Source: Bacillota bacterium
GTDB lineage: Bacteria; Bacillota; Clostridia; Oscillospirales; Ruminococcaceae
Assembly (NCBI GenBank): GCA_023460035.1
Contig: JAEWRN010000021.1
Coordinates: 248,001-312,000 of the forward strand
Direction of reading: 5' to 3'
DNA: 64,000 bases
The notes under the pieces are model-generated. The model had not been told where the DNA came from and did not search any database. It worked only from the letters and a program-made list of their open reading frames with translations. Of this stretch, positions 42,059 to 50,430 are shown piece by piece; positions within the stretch are counted from its first letter, which is position 1; each line of letters starts with the position of its first letter. The position numbers were made by a program, and so were the translations under genes.

Positions 42059-43591
42059 TTGAATGAATTTGAACGCCGCCGCGCGCGCGGCGCAAACCGG
42101 GGCAAAGCGCCCGACAACAGCGGCAAGCCTACCCCGCCGCCGGCAAGACAAGGCAAAAACAAACAAGAAGCTTCGCATTTTTTAGCCGCGCTGCACCACC
42201 TGCCACCGCAAAAAAAGAAGCGGCTGCAGGTGTTTGCCGGCGGTGGCGCACTGGTGCTGATACTGCTGGTCGCCGTATTGGTGGCGACGCTGTCCTCCTG
42301 CAAAAGCAGTGCGCTGGGTGACGACAGCGGTATTTCGTCCGACATTTCCCGCTCGCGCACCTCGTCTGACCTTGCGTACAACAAGGACGCCGACAAAATT
42401 GATACGACGCAGTACGCCGACACGATTTTGGGCGAAAGCGAGGACGCCGGGCAGGACTATATCGACGAGACCCTGTTTATCGGCGATTCTAACACGGCGC
42501 GCATGATGAGCTATGGCTTTACGACCCTGGACAACGACATCGGCATCGTTTCAATGGGCATCCAAATGGTGCCCACGAAGCAGTGTGTTTATTTTAAAGG
42601 GTATGACAACCCGGTCACCATCCCCGAAGCGGTCAAGATCATGCAGCCAAAACGCATTATTATGATGTTTGGCACCAACAACACCATTGGCTGGACGGCC
42701 GACACGCTGGTGTCGCAGTATAAAACGGCGCTCAAGGCCATCCACGAGGCCTACCCGTATGCCGATATCATCATCAACTCGGTGCCGCCGGTGCACCAGT
42801 ACCGCGACAACCCCAACATTACGATGCAGACAATTGACAAGTTTAACCTTGCCCTTGCCGACATGGCAAAAGAGCTGGGCTATAAGTTTTTAAACAGTGC
42901 CGAAGTGCTGAAGGACGATACCACCGGGTTTGCGAAGTGGGATTATACCATCAGCGACGGGGTGCACCTGAACAAAGACGCGTTTACCGCAATGTTTGAG
43001 TATATCCGCACCCACAGCTATCTCACCGAGGATACCCGGCCAAAGCCGCTGAACACGATACCGGACCGCAAAGAGACCCCGCCGGGCATTGTGGAGACCG
43101 ACCCGCTGGCCGTGCACACCGACAAACCCGCGTCGTCCAGCAGTGCGGCGGGCATTGAAATTTCGTTTACCGTGTCGGACGCGGCGGCCGGCACGCTGGA
43201 AGGCACCGCCACCCAGACCGTAGAGCCCGGCAAGACCTGCACCGCGGTAAAAGCGGTGACAAAGGACGGGTACAAGTTTGCGGGCTGGGCCTGCACCGTG
43301 GGGCGCATTGACGATGTGTCAAATGTGCAGCTGGCGTTTAACGTGCCGTCGAATGCAACCGAAAAAATTATTGTGACGGCAAAGTTTGAAAAGAAGCCTG
43401 CCGCCACGGCAACCCCGACCCCGACACCAACGCCGACCCCGACACCCACCCTGGCCCCGGTAGTGACACCGACGCCGTCTCCGTCTCCGTCCCCGTCACC
43501 AACCCCCAGCCCGACACCGGAGGTGACCCCGACTCCGACGCCGGCCCCGACAACGCCGGGCGGGGAGCCGGCACCCGGTGAGGGGGGCTAA
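42059..43591 (+). CDS. Membrane-anchored SGNH/GDSL hydrolase with Pro/Thr-rich tail
   Basis: A 510-residue surface protein. A basic cytosolic N-terminus precedes one membrane helix (about residues 60-80). An SGNH esterase domain follows (about 130-325): IGDSN with the nucleophile Ser, MFGTNN, and DGVHLN with Asp/His. An InlB-type B-repeat-like domain follows (about 365-445; GYKFAGWAC) and then about 60 residues of TP/SP repeats. Such enzymes deacylate wall or glycan polymers. No sortase signal is seen. TTG start behind AAAAGGGG. Confidence 0.82.
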   Translation: MNEFERRRARGANRGKAPDNSGKPTPPPARQGKNKQEASHFLAALHHLPPQKKKRLQVFAGGGALVLILLVAVLVATLSSCKSSALGDDSGISSDISRSRTSSDLAYNKDADKIDTTQYADTILGESEDAGQDYIDETLFIGDSNTARMMSYGFTTLDNDIGIVSMGIQMVPTKQCVYFKGYDNPVTIPEAVKIMQPKRIIMMFGTNNTIGWTADTLVSQYKTALKAIHEAYPYADIIINSVPPVHQYRDNPNITMQTIDKFNLALADMAKELGYKFLNSAEVLKDDTTGFAKWDYTISDGVHLNKDAFTAMFEYIRTHSYLTEDTRPKPLNTIPDRKETPPGIVETDPLAVHTDKPASSSSAAGIEISFTVSDAAAGTLEGTATQTVEPGKTCTAVKAVTKDGYKFAGWACTVGRIDDVSNVQLAFNVPSNATEKIIVTAKFEKKPAATATPTPTPTPTPTPTLAPVVTPTPSPSPSPSPTPSPTPEVTPTPTPAPTTPGGEPAPGEGG

Positions 43592-43627
43592 AGCCCCCGC
43601 CGGCGGCAAATTTTTGTAAGGTACGGT

Positions 43628-43673
43628 AAAAGCCCCTTTGGTGCAAAGCCAGCACCGAAGGGGCTTTTTGGTG
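43628..43673 (+). terminator. Intrinsic terminator after the SGNH hydrolase gene
   Basis: Sixteen-base arms (43628-43643 with 43653-43668) with one G-T pair, ending in a T run. Confidence 0.85.
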
Positions 43674-43692
43674 CGCACAGAAAAATAGCCAT

Positions 43693-43721
43693 TTGCCAAA
43701 CGGCGCAAAATCGGGTATGAT
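43693..43721 (+). promoter_or_regulatory. putP promoter
   Basis: TTGCCA (43693-43698), 17-base spacer, TATGAT (43716-43721). Confidence 0.6.
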
Positions 43722-43789
43722 TATTTTTGTCTATTGCCGCGCGGCCGGGTGTGGGCTGTGTGGGATACCATATAGAGGAGGAAACAAGG

Positions 43790-45358
43790 GTGAATCTTGA
43801 CAGATTTGAAATTTTGATTGCAATGTGCTGCTATATGGCGGCGGTCATTGTGATTGGGCTGGTATTTGCGCGCCGCGCAAACCAGAGCACCGAGAACTAT
43901 TTTTTGGGTGGGCGCAGCCTTGGCCCGTGGATTGCGGCGATGAGCGCCGAAGCGTCGGATATGAGCGGCTGGCTGCTGATGGGGCTGCCCGGTGTCGCTT
44001 ACTGGTGTGGCCTTGCCGATGCCGCATGGACGGCGATTGGCCTTGCGCTGGGCACTTACATCAACTGGCTGCTGGTGGCGCGCCGGCTGCGCAGTTATTC
44101 GGTTGTCGCGGGCGACGCCATTACGGTGCCGGAGTTTTTTTCGGCCCGGTTTAAAGAGAAGAAAAAGGTGCTGCTCACCATTTCGGCGGTGTTTATTTTA
44201 GTGTTCTTCACCGTGTATGCGTCCAGCTGCTTTGTGACCTGCGGCAAGCTGTTTAGCACGCTGTTTGGGCTTTCGTACCACAGCATGATGATTGCGGGCG
44301 CATTGTTTGTTATTTTTTATACGTTGATCGGCGGCTTTTTGGCCGAAAGCACGTCGGATTTTATGCAGGCAATCGTGATGATTTTTGCGCTGGTGGTCAT
44401 TTTGGGCAGCGGCACCGCGGCGGCTGGCGGCCCGGCGGCTGTGGCGCAGAACATCAAAAACATCCCCGGCTTTGTGAGCTTTTTTGGCATTGCACAGCCG
44501 GTGGTGCAGGATGGTGTGCAGCAGGCTGCAAATGGGGTGCCGCTGTTTGGAGAGGCGGCCCAGTACGGCCTGATCACCATTGTTTCCACCCTGTCCTGGG
44601 GGCTTGGCTATTTTGGCGTGCCGCAGGTGCTGCTGCGCTTTATGGCCATTCGCAAATTGTCTGAGCTGAAAAAGTCGCGCCGCATTGCGACGACCTGGTG
44701 CCTTGTTTCGCTGGTGTGCGCCGTGCTAATCGGGCTGATTGGCCGCGCGCTGTACCCCGCGGCACTGACGACCTCGGCCGGGGCGGAAAATGTGTTTATC
44801 CTGCTGGCGACCAACCTGCTGCCCCCGCTGCTGGCGGGTGTGGTGATGGCCGGCATTCTGGCGGCAACCATCAGTTCATCGGACTCGTATCTGCTGATTG
44901 CGGCCTCTGCCTTTGCAAAGAACATTTACCAGGGCGTGCTGAAAAAGAACGCGAGCGACAAAGAGGTGCTGTGGGTGTCGCGCATTATGCTGCTGGCGGT
45001 TTCGGCCGTGGGCATTGTGATTGCGCTGGATGAAAACAGCGTCATCTTTACACTGGTGGCGTTTGCGTGGGCCGGGTTTGGCGCCACATTTGGCCCGGTG
45101 ATGCTGACCAGCCTGTTTTGGAAGCGCACGACCTGGCGCGGCGCGGTGGCCGGCATGATCGCCGGCGCAGTGAGCGTGTTTGTGTGGCGGCTGCTGATTA
45201 AGCCGATGGGCGGCATTTTTGGCATTTACGAGCTGCTACCCGCCTTTTTGGTTAGCCTTGCGGTGATTGTGATTGTGTCGCTGCTGGACAAAGAGCCCTC
45301 TGCCGAAATTGCGGCGGAGTTTGACGAGGCAAAACGCCTTGCGACGGCAGGCGACTAA
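43790..45358 (+). CDS. putP: Sodium/proline symporter
   Basis: A 522-residue member of the solute:sodium symporter family with about 13 membrane helices. RRANQSTENYFLGGRSLGPW, then SAEASDMSGWLLMGLPG and, later, GFGATFGPVMLTSLFWKR are characteristic of PutP. It imports proline with Na+. A GTG start at 43790 is chosen because GAGGAGGAAA is 6 bases upstream; the frame is open to 43727. It is monocistronic with a strong terminator. Confidence 0.93.
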   Translation: MNLDRFEILIAMCCYMAAVIVIGLVFARRANQSTENYFLGGRSLGPWIAAMSAEASDMSGWLLMGLPGVAYWCGLADAAWTAIGLALGTYINWLLVARRLRSYSVVAGDAITVPEFFSARFKEKKKVLLTISAVFILVFFTVYASSCFVTCGKLFSTLFGLSYHSMMIAGALFVIFYTLIGGFLAESTSDFMQAIVMIFALVVILGSGTAAAGGPAAVAQNIKNIPGFVSFFGIAQPVVQDGVQQAANGVPLFGEAAQYGLITIVSTLSWGLGYFGVPQVLLRFMAIRKLSELKKSRRIATTWCLVSLVCAVLIGLIGRALYPAALTTSAGAENVFILLATNLLPPLLAGVVMAGILAATISSSDSYLLIAASAFAKNIYQGVLKKNASDKEVLWVSRIMLLAVSAVGIVIALDENSVIFTLVAFAWAGFGATFGPVMLTSLFWKRTTWRGAVAGMIAGAVSVFVWRLLIKPMGGIFGIYELLPAFLVSLAVIVIVSLLDKEPSAEIAAEFDEAKRLATAGD

Positions 45359-45397
45359 AAACAGAATAAAGCGGTCGGCGGGTTTGCCGGCAGCACG

Positions 45398-45425
45398 GCG
45401 GGGGCATTGTGCCCCCGCTTTTTTT
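45398..45425 (+). terminator. Intrinsic terminator after putP
   Basis: Nine-bp perfect stem (45398-45406 with 45410-45418) and seven T. Confidence 0.93.
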
Positions 45426-45534
45426 ATGGCGGTGGCACAAGCCGCGTACAGCAAGCTGCCGGGGCGGGCGGCGCTGTGCACTGTGCGGCGGGTGTTACGG
45501 CAAAAATAAAACGGTACAGGTGGCGGGTGGCTGC

Positions 45535-45582
45535 TTGACAGGCGGGAAGAACGAGACTATAATGAATGAACAAACATTCATT
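45535..45582 (+). promoter_or_regulatory. Consensus promoter with TetR-type operator
   Basis: Perfect TTGACA (45535-45540), 17-base spacer, perfect TATAAT (45558-45563). A 22-bp operator, AATGAATG-6-CATTCATT (45561-45582), overlaps the -10 box and start site, so bound TetR would block transcription. This implies autoregulation of the three-gene operon. Confidence 0.85.
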
Positions 45583-45605
45583 CATAAAACATAGGGGGCG
45601 GTTTT

Positions 45606-46202
45606 ATGCCGAAATCAGCCGAGCGCTGTGCAGAAGAGCGGGCTGCAATGCGCGAAAAAATATTGCGGCAGTCGGTGCTGTATTTTGCGAGAAACGGGTT
45701 TTCGGGCACGAAAATCAGCGACCTTGCCCGTGACATCGGCATTGGGCAGGGCACGATTTACCTGTATTTCAAATCGAAAGAAGAGCTGTTTAGCGAATTG
45801 CAGCAGTGCGCAGCAGGGGGCAGCGAGCTTGCCCAGCTAAAGCTGCTGGGTGCGTTGCCGCTGCCGGCAAAGCAAAAGCTGCAAAAGTTGTCCGGCTATG
45901 TGCTGGACAAGCTGGAAAAAGACGAGCACTTTGCGGGTGCGGTGGCCCTGCACACCCAAATGCTGTTGGCCGTGGGGGAAAAAGAACAGCAGGGAAATGC
46001 CTATGAAAGCGAGCTGTATTTAGAGACGGCAAAAATAATTGCACAGGCCCAGCGCGAGGGCACGGCGGTGCCCGGCGGCCCGCTGAAGCTGGCCGATTAT
46101 TACTGGGGTGTTGTGTACTTGTACGCGCTGAAAAAACTGTTTACGACCCGGTACGAAAGCATTACCCCGCAGGACCTTGCACGCACCGTGCTGCGCGGCT
46201 GA
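45606..46202 (+). CDS. TetR/AcrR family regulator
   Basis: A 198-residue regulator with a typical TetR N-terminus: ILRQSVLYFARNGFSGTKIS, then IGIGQGTIYLYFKSKEELF. The C-terminal ligand domain has no assignable ligand. It is the first gene of an operon with a condensation-domain-like protein and an SDR enzyme, behind a consensus promoter bearing a palindromic operator. Confidence 0.92.
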   Translation: MPKSAERCAEERAAMREKILRQSVLYFARNGFSGTKISDLARDIGIGQGTIYLYFKSKEELFSELQQCAAGGSELAQLKLLGALPLPAKQKLQKLSGYVLDKLEKDEHFAGAVALHTQMLLAVGEKEQQGNAYESELYLETAKIIAQAQREGTAVPGGPLKLADYYWGVVYLYALKKLFTTRYESITPQDLARTVLRG

Positions 46203-46218
46203 AGCGGGGGCAGAGAGA

Positions 46219-47490
46219 GTGGAAAAGGAAATACGCACCGAGCGCCCCAACCTGTTTGAGCCCTGCGACAGTATTGTGTTTTTAGTGCAGCTGCGCGGCG
46301 CAGTGCAGCCCTGCGCGCTATTGGGCCCGGTGCGCGCGGTATTTGCCGCGCACGAAAGCACCCTGTGCCGCATAGAGCTTTGTGCCGACGGGCGGGCGTT
46401 TTACCGGCGGCAGGCGCAAAGCGGCTGCACGGTGCAGCTGGCACAAGGCGACTGGCAAGACCTGTTGCGCCGGCAGGAGAGGCGCCCGTTTGATTTGCAA
46501 AACGGCGAGCTGATGCGGGTGTTTGCGCTGGCATCGCCGCAGGGGCAGGCACAGCTGCTGGTGATGGCGCACCACCTTGCGGGCGACGGCCAGGCGATTG
46601 CAGGGTTTATTGAGGACGTGCTGCACGCGCTTGCGGGCACGCCGCCGGCGTTTTGCCCGCTGTGGGTACTGACAGAGCAAACCATGCCAAAGCACACCGG
46701 GATGCCGGCCATAACGGCATGGTATGCCGATGGATGTAACCGGCACTGGCAGCGCGGCGGCACGGTGTTTCATTGGGAAGATTTAGAGCAGCAGCAACGC
46801 ACCTACTGGCAGGGCCATGCGAGTGAGGTGCTGTGCGCCCGGTTTACCCCCGCACAAACGCGTGCAGTTTGCGCGGCGGCAAAGGCCCTTGGTGTTTCGG
46901 TGAACAGCTACCTTGCGGCAGCGTTTTTAAAAGCACTGCCGGGCAGCCAGAGGCTGGGGCTTGCCGTGGGGGTGCGCGCGCCGGGAGACCGCACGCTGAA
47001 CAATCAGGTGGGGGCGGTGATGGTGCGCCACCGTTATACCACTGGTAAAAGCTTTGGCGAAAACGCGCAGAAGTTGCACCGCAGGCTGGCAAAACGCCTG
47101 CAAAGCCCGGCGACAGTGTATTTTGTATTGCGGTTTTTATTGCGCCTTTGCCCGGTGTTGTGGGATGCGGTACTGCTGCACACCACAGGGCTTTTGCGGG
47201 ACCCCTTTATTACGCGACTTGCACGGCAGATGGGCTATGAAGGGCCACAAAAACGCACACTGGGGATTACGAACCTGACGGTGCTGCCGATACAAACGGA
47301 CTATGGGACGTTTGGTGTGGAGCAACTCACCTTTGTGCCGCCCGCGGTGTCATACGCGCAGCGAGTAATTGGGATTGTAACCGTGCAGGGTGAGCTGTGC
47401 ATCACTTACCGTTTGATGCAAAAAAATGCGTTCGAGAGAAGATTTTTTAAACAGGGTATTGCGAATATTTTTCAGGCCGCAGGCCTTTGA
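46219..47490 (+). CDS. Condensation/acyltransferase-like protein (HHxxxDG)
   Basis: A 423-residue protein related to the chloramphenicol acetyltransferase-like superfamily that includes NRPS condensation domains and PapA acyltransferases. The catalytic motif AHHLAGDG is near residue 117, and a late GITNLTV segment occupies the position of the second structural motif. No carrier protein or adenylation gene is in the operon, so a stand-alone acyl transfer is more likely. GTG start at 46219, 16 bases after the TetR stop. Substrate unknown. Confidence 0.72.
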   Translation: MEKEIRTERPNLFEPCDSIVFLVQLRGAVQPCALLGPVRAVFAAHESTLCRIELCADGRAFYRRQAQSGCTVQLAQGDWQDLLRRQERRPFDLQNGELMRVFALASPQGQAQLLVMAHHLAGDGQAIAGFIEDVLHALAGTPPAFCPLWVLTEQTMPKHTGMPAITAWYADGCNRHWQRGGTVFHWEDLEQQQRTYWQGHASEVLCARFTPAQTRAVCAAAKALGVSVNSYLAAAFLKALPGSQRLGLAVGVRAPGDRTLNNQVGAVMVRHRYTTGKSFGENAQKLHRRLAKRLQSPATVYFVLRFLLRLCPVLWDAVLLHTTGLLRDPFITRLARQMGYEGPQKRTLGITNLTVLPIQTDYGTFGVEQLTFVPPAVSYAQRVIGIVTVQGELCITYRLMQKNAFERRFFKQGIANIFQAAGL

Positions 47491-47503
47491 AGGGAAGAAA
47501 ATA

Positions 47504-48289
47504 ATGCAAAAAAAGATTGCACTGGTGACCGGGGCCAGCGGCGGGCTGGGCCGCGAATTTACCCGCCTTTTGTGTGCCGAACCCGCCGTAGACGAGGTGT
47601 GGGCCGTCGCCCGGAGTGAACAAAAGCTGGACGCGCTGCGGAGTGAATTGGGAGAAAAAGTAGTTGTATTGGCGATGGATTTGACCCGGCCAAAGACGCT
47701 GCAAAAACTGGCGGAGCGGTTGCAGCAGAGCGGGGTGCAGGTGCGCTACCTTGTCAACAACGCGGGGCTGGCCCGCATGGCGCCCTGCGAAAGCTTTGAC
47801 ACTGCATTGATTGACGATACGGTGACACTGAACTGCACCGTGCCGGCACAGCTGTGCAATATCTGCCTGCCTTATATGGCGCCGGGCAGCCGGATACTGA
47901 CCATATCGTCTGCCGCGTCGTTTCAGCCGATGGCTTACCTTGCGCTGTACGCGGCAAGCAAGGTGTTTGAGCGGTATTACACCCGCGCGCTGCATGTAGA
48001 GCTGAAAGGCACCGGCATCACCGCGACGACCGTTTGCCCCGGCTGGGTAAAAACCGATTTGCTGTGGCAGACGCACAATGGCAAGCCAATCTACTTCCCC
48101 GGGTTAACACAGGCACGGCCGGTGGCAGCAAAGGCGCTGCGGGACGCAGACCGCGGGCGTACAATGTCTGTATACGGCTGGTATGCGCACTGGTTACGCG
48201 GGCTTGCAAAACTGCTGCCGAGCGGCAGCTTGATGGCAATGTGGGCACACAGTGCAGCGCGGTATTTTAAAAAACAGGTGGCAGGCTGA
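47504..48289 (+). CDS. Short-chain dehydrogenase/reductase
   Basis: A 261-residue classical SDR. Cofactor loop TGASGGLGREF, VNNAG, catalytic Ser in SSAASF and YAASK are all present. The Arg after TGASGG.. and VARSEQKL suggest NADP preference, which is inference. It starts 13 bases after the condensation-like gene behind AAGGGAAG, as third gene of the TetR operon. The C-terminal about 40 residues are hydrophobic and basic and may sit on the membrane. Confidence 0.9.
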   Translation: MQKKIALVTGASGGLGREFTRLLCAEPAVDEVWAVARSEQKLDALRSELGEKVVVLAMDLTRPKTLQKLAERLQQSGVQVRYLVNNAGLARMAPCESFDTALIDDTVTLNCTVPAQLCNICLPYMAPGSRILTISSAASFQPMAYLALYAASKVFERYYTRALHVELKGTGITATTVCPGWVKTDLLWQTHNGKPIYFPGLTQARPVAAKALRDADRGRTMSVYGWYAHWLRGLAKLLPSGSLMAMWAHSAARYFKKQVAG

Positions 48290-48421
48290 AACGCAAAACC
48301 CAAGCAGGGGCAACCCCCAAAGCCGGCTTTTGACGTTTGGGTGCAGGCACGCCGCTGCCATAGTACCTGTGGTGTGATGCCGCAAAAAACCTTGCTGCAG
48401 TGAGGCTTGTGGGTGTGGCAC

Positions 48422-48450
48422 GGTGGTGCCGCGGGTAAAAAACCGCCCCT
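48422..48450 (+). other. T-box-like sequence, probably a remnant
   Basis: GGTGGTGCCGCGGG (48422-48435) and CCGCCCCT (48443-48450) resemble the conserved GGTGGTACCGCG and CGTCCCT of T-box leaders, with single changes. No gene follows on this strand, only a terminator at 48481-48521, so a working T-box is doubtful. Confidence 0.3.
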
Positions 48451-48480
48451 AAAAGGTGATGCAAAGTGCCTGTTGCTGCA

Positions 48481-48521
48481 AAAATACCCGGTACCGTAAA
48501 TTAAACGGTACCGGGTATTTT
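48481..48521. terminator. Bidirectional terminator between SDR and Rrf2 genes
   Basis: Perfect 17-bp stem (48481-48497 with 48505-48521), 7-base loop, with AAAA and TTTT at its two ends. Confidence 0.9.
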
Positions 48522-48571
48522 AATGAGACAGAAAATAAATGATATTGCCCTTGAACGTGCCGGGCACGCTG

Positions 48572-49024
48572 CTAGCGCAGCGGCGGCAGCACGTCGGGGC
48601 ATTTTTCGCGGTAGCTCTTTACGAGGTCGGCAAGTGTGATGCTGTCGGCCACCGAGTTGATGGCGTCCGACAGCTTTTGCCACACTTCTACCGTGGCGCA
48701 GTTATCGTACCGGCCGCAGCAAGCCTCCCCCGCTTTCAGGGCACCGCAGGCCACCGGGGCAAGGTCACCCTCCATCAGACGTAAAATATCCCCCACCGTA
48801 TAGGTAGCCGGGTCACGCGAGAGGCGGTAGCCGCCCTGTGCGCCGCGCACGCTTTTTACAAACCCCGCGCGCGAAAGCTGCGAGATAATTTGCTCGAGGT
48901 ATTTGTCGCTGAGGTCCTGACGTTCGGCGATACTGCGGATCGGTGCGACACCGCCGTGCGCGGTATGTACCGCAAGGTCGACCATCAGCCGCAATGCATA
49001 ACGGCCTTTGGTAGAAATTCTCAT
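48572..49024 (-). CDS. Rrf2 family transcriptional regulator
   Basis: A 150-residue winged-helix protein of the IscR/CymR family. MRISTKGRYALRLMVDLA opens it, and LSDKYLEQIISQLSRAGFV then RGAQGGYRLSR form the DNA-binding helix and wing. CGALKAGEACCGRYDNC supplies Cys residues like those that bind an iron-sulfur cluster in IscR. Targets are usually isc/suf or cysteine genes; none is adjacent. AAAGGAGATG precedes the ATG at 49024. It lies 53 bases after the C26 peptidase gene on the same strand. Confidence 0.9.
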   Translation of the reverse strand: MRISTKGRYALRLMVDLAVHTAHGGVAPIRSIAERQDLSDKYLEQIISQLSRAGFVKSVRGAQGGYRLSRDPATYTVGDILRLMEGDLAPVACGALKAGEACCGRYDNCATVEVWQKLSDAINSVADSITLADLVKSYREKCPDVLPPLR

Positions 49025-49077
49025 GGATGTAACATCTCCTTTTACAACAGTGCGAAAAAGGGGCTGCGCCGTTTGCG

Positions 49078-49830
49078 CTACCCGTTTGCGGCGTTGATAA
49101 GTGCCTGCCACACCGCAAGGCTGGAAGGCTGGGTGTCCACCAGTGCTTCGGGGTGCCACTGCACCGCCAACGTAAAGGCGGCGCGGGCCGGCAGCTCAAC
49201 TGCTTCGACCACCTGCGCACCGCCCGCCGCGACGGCAGAGGTGACGACACCGGGGGCGTTTTGACAAACCGCCTGGTGGTGAAACGAATTGACGGGGAAC
49301 TGCCCTGTACCCAAAATAGAGGAGAGCAGTGTGCCGGGCAGCACTTCGATTTCGTGGGTGGTTTCGCCCATTGGCTGCTGGTTTAATGAATGGCGCGGCA
49401 GGCCGGCCTGCTCTAAGTCTTGGTACAGCGTGCCGCCCAGCACCACGTTGAACAGCTGGCAGCCGCGGCAGACACACAGCACAGGCAGTGCGGTATGCTG
49501 TAGCACTTCTTGCAGCAGCGCAACTTCGTGTGCGTCGCGCTGGGCCTGCGGGGCCATAGCACCTGCGGGGGCCTGCCCGTACAGCGCGGGGTCCACATCG
49601 CTGCCGCCCGAAAACACGATACCGTCCAGCCGGCGGATCAGGACCGCCGTGGCGGCATGATCGGTGCTGACCGGCACAATGACCGGCAGGCCGCCCGCGC
49701 GCTCGACGGCGTGCACGTAATCTGCGGCAAGTAAATTCCAGTGCTGGCCGGGGCCGCCAATGTGAAGCTCGGTGCCAATGCGGCTGTCGGTAGTGTAGTT
49801 TGCGGTGATGCCAATGAGTGGTTTTGCCAT
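49078..49830 (-). CDS. Gamma-glutamyl-gamma-aminobutyrate hydrolase family (peptidase C26)
   Basis: A 250-residue class I amidotransferase-fold hydrolase similar to PuuD. GIVFSGGSDVDPALYG is the oxyanion region, VCRGCQLFNV holds the nucleophile Cys, and VQWHPEA the catalytic His. It should cleave gamma-glutamyl amide bonds, for example gamma-glutamyl-GABA, but no putrescine pathway genes are nearby. Probably in a transcript with the Rrf2 gene. AGGGGGCCCC lies before the ATG. Confidence 0.9.
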   Translation of the reverse strand: MAKPLIGITANYTTDSRIGTELHIGGPGQHWNLLAADYVHAVERAGGLPVIVPVSTDHAATAVLIRRLDGIVFSGGSDVDPALYGQAPAGAMAPQAQRDAHEVALLQEVLQHTALPVLCVCRGCQLFNVVLGGTLYQDLEQAGLPRHSLNQQPMGETTHEIEVLPGTLLSSILGTGQFPVNSFHHQAVCQNAPGVVTSAVAAGGAQVVEAVELPARAAFTLAVQWHPEALVDTQPSSLAVWQALINAANG

Positions 49831-49977
49831 AGGGGCCCCCTGTATGCCGTTGAATTATTTTTGTTAAATATAAAACAAGTAAAATTCTCTTTATTTTACC
49901 ATAACATGGCGGCAATGTATAGCGCGGGGCAGCCAAAAAACAGTAAAACCGGCAGAGGAAAGGCAGAAAAATGAAAT

Positions 49978-50016
49978 ACCGGCGGGCCTGCCCTCAAAAA
50001 AGGCCGGCCCGCCGGT
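49978..50016 (-). terminator. Intrinsic terminator after the zinc-ribbon membrane protein gene
   Basis: Eleven-bp stem (49978-49988 with 50006-50016), with a T-rich run on the minus strand beyond it. Confidence 0.7.
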
Positions 50017-50030
50017 AAAAAACAGTGAGG

Positions 50031-50426
50031 TTAAGTGCGTTTGATAAACTCTTGCCCGCAGCGGGGGCAGCGAATGGCAATCATGCCTTTGCCCGCGGGT
50101 ACCCGGCATTTTTGCTTACAGTTGGGGCAGCGGAAATACCGTTTGCCGCCGCGCGAGAGAAAGGGGAGATACGGGCTTTGAAACCAGCCGCGCACCGCCG
50201 ACCAGAACGAGAGGAACTTTTCGTTTTCTGCCCGGCGCAGCACATGTTTGGTGGACAGCATGCGGTAGAACAGCAGGATGATGAGCAGCATGCCCAAAAT
50301 GGGCAGCGCGATGACCTGCGGGAAAAACCGGCCGACGATAGAAAGCACCAGCGCAAGACCCGCAATCGTGAAATTTAAAGCGTCCATACCGTAGCGGTTG
50401 CCAAAGAAGTTTTGAAACCCGTTCAT
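50031..50426 (-). CDS. Zinc-ribbon membrane protein
   Basis: A 131-residue protein with two hydrophobic segments (about residues 17-34 and 38-55), then a C-terminal zinc ribbon: RCPNCKQKC and RCPRCGQEF. Similar proteins are widespread in Clostridia and often described as zinc-ribbon or MJ0042-like proteins of unknown role. It begins 5 bases after the ftsH stop, with GGAGGAA upstream, so it is co-transcribed with ftsH. Confidence 0.8.
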   Translation of the reverse strand: MNGFQNFFGNRYGMDALNFTIAGLALVLSIVGRFFPQVIALPILGMLLIILLFYRMLSTKHVLRRAENEKFLSFWSAVRGWFQSPYLPFLSRGGKRYFRCPNCKQKCRVPAGKGMIAIRCPRCGQEFIKRT

Positions 50427-50430
50427 ATTG

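Noticed and set aside
46219..47490. Fragment of a nonribosomal peptide synthetase
   Set aside because: There is an HHxxxDG motif but no adenylation or carrier domain nearby; the gene has clean ends within an operon, so it is described as a stand-alone condensation-like protein.
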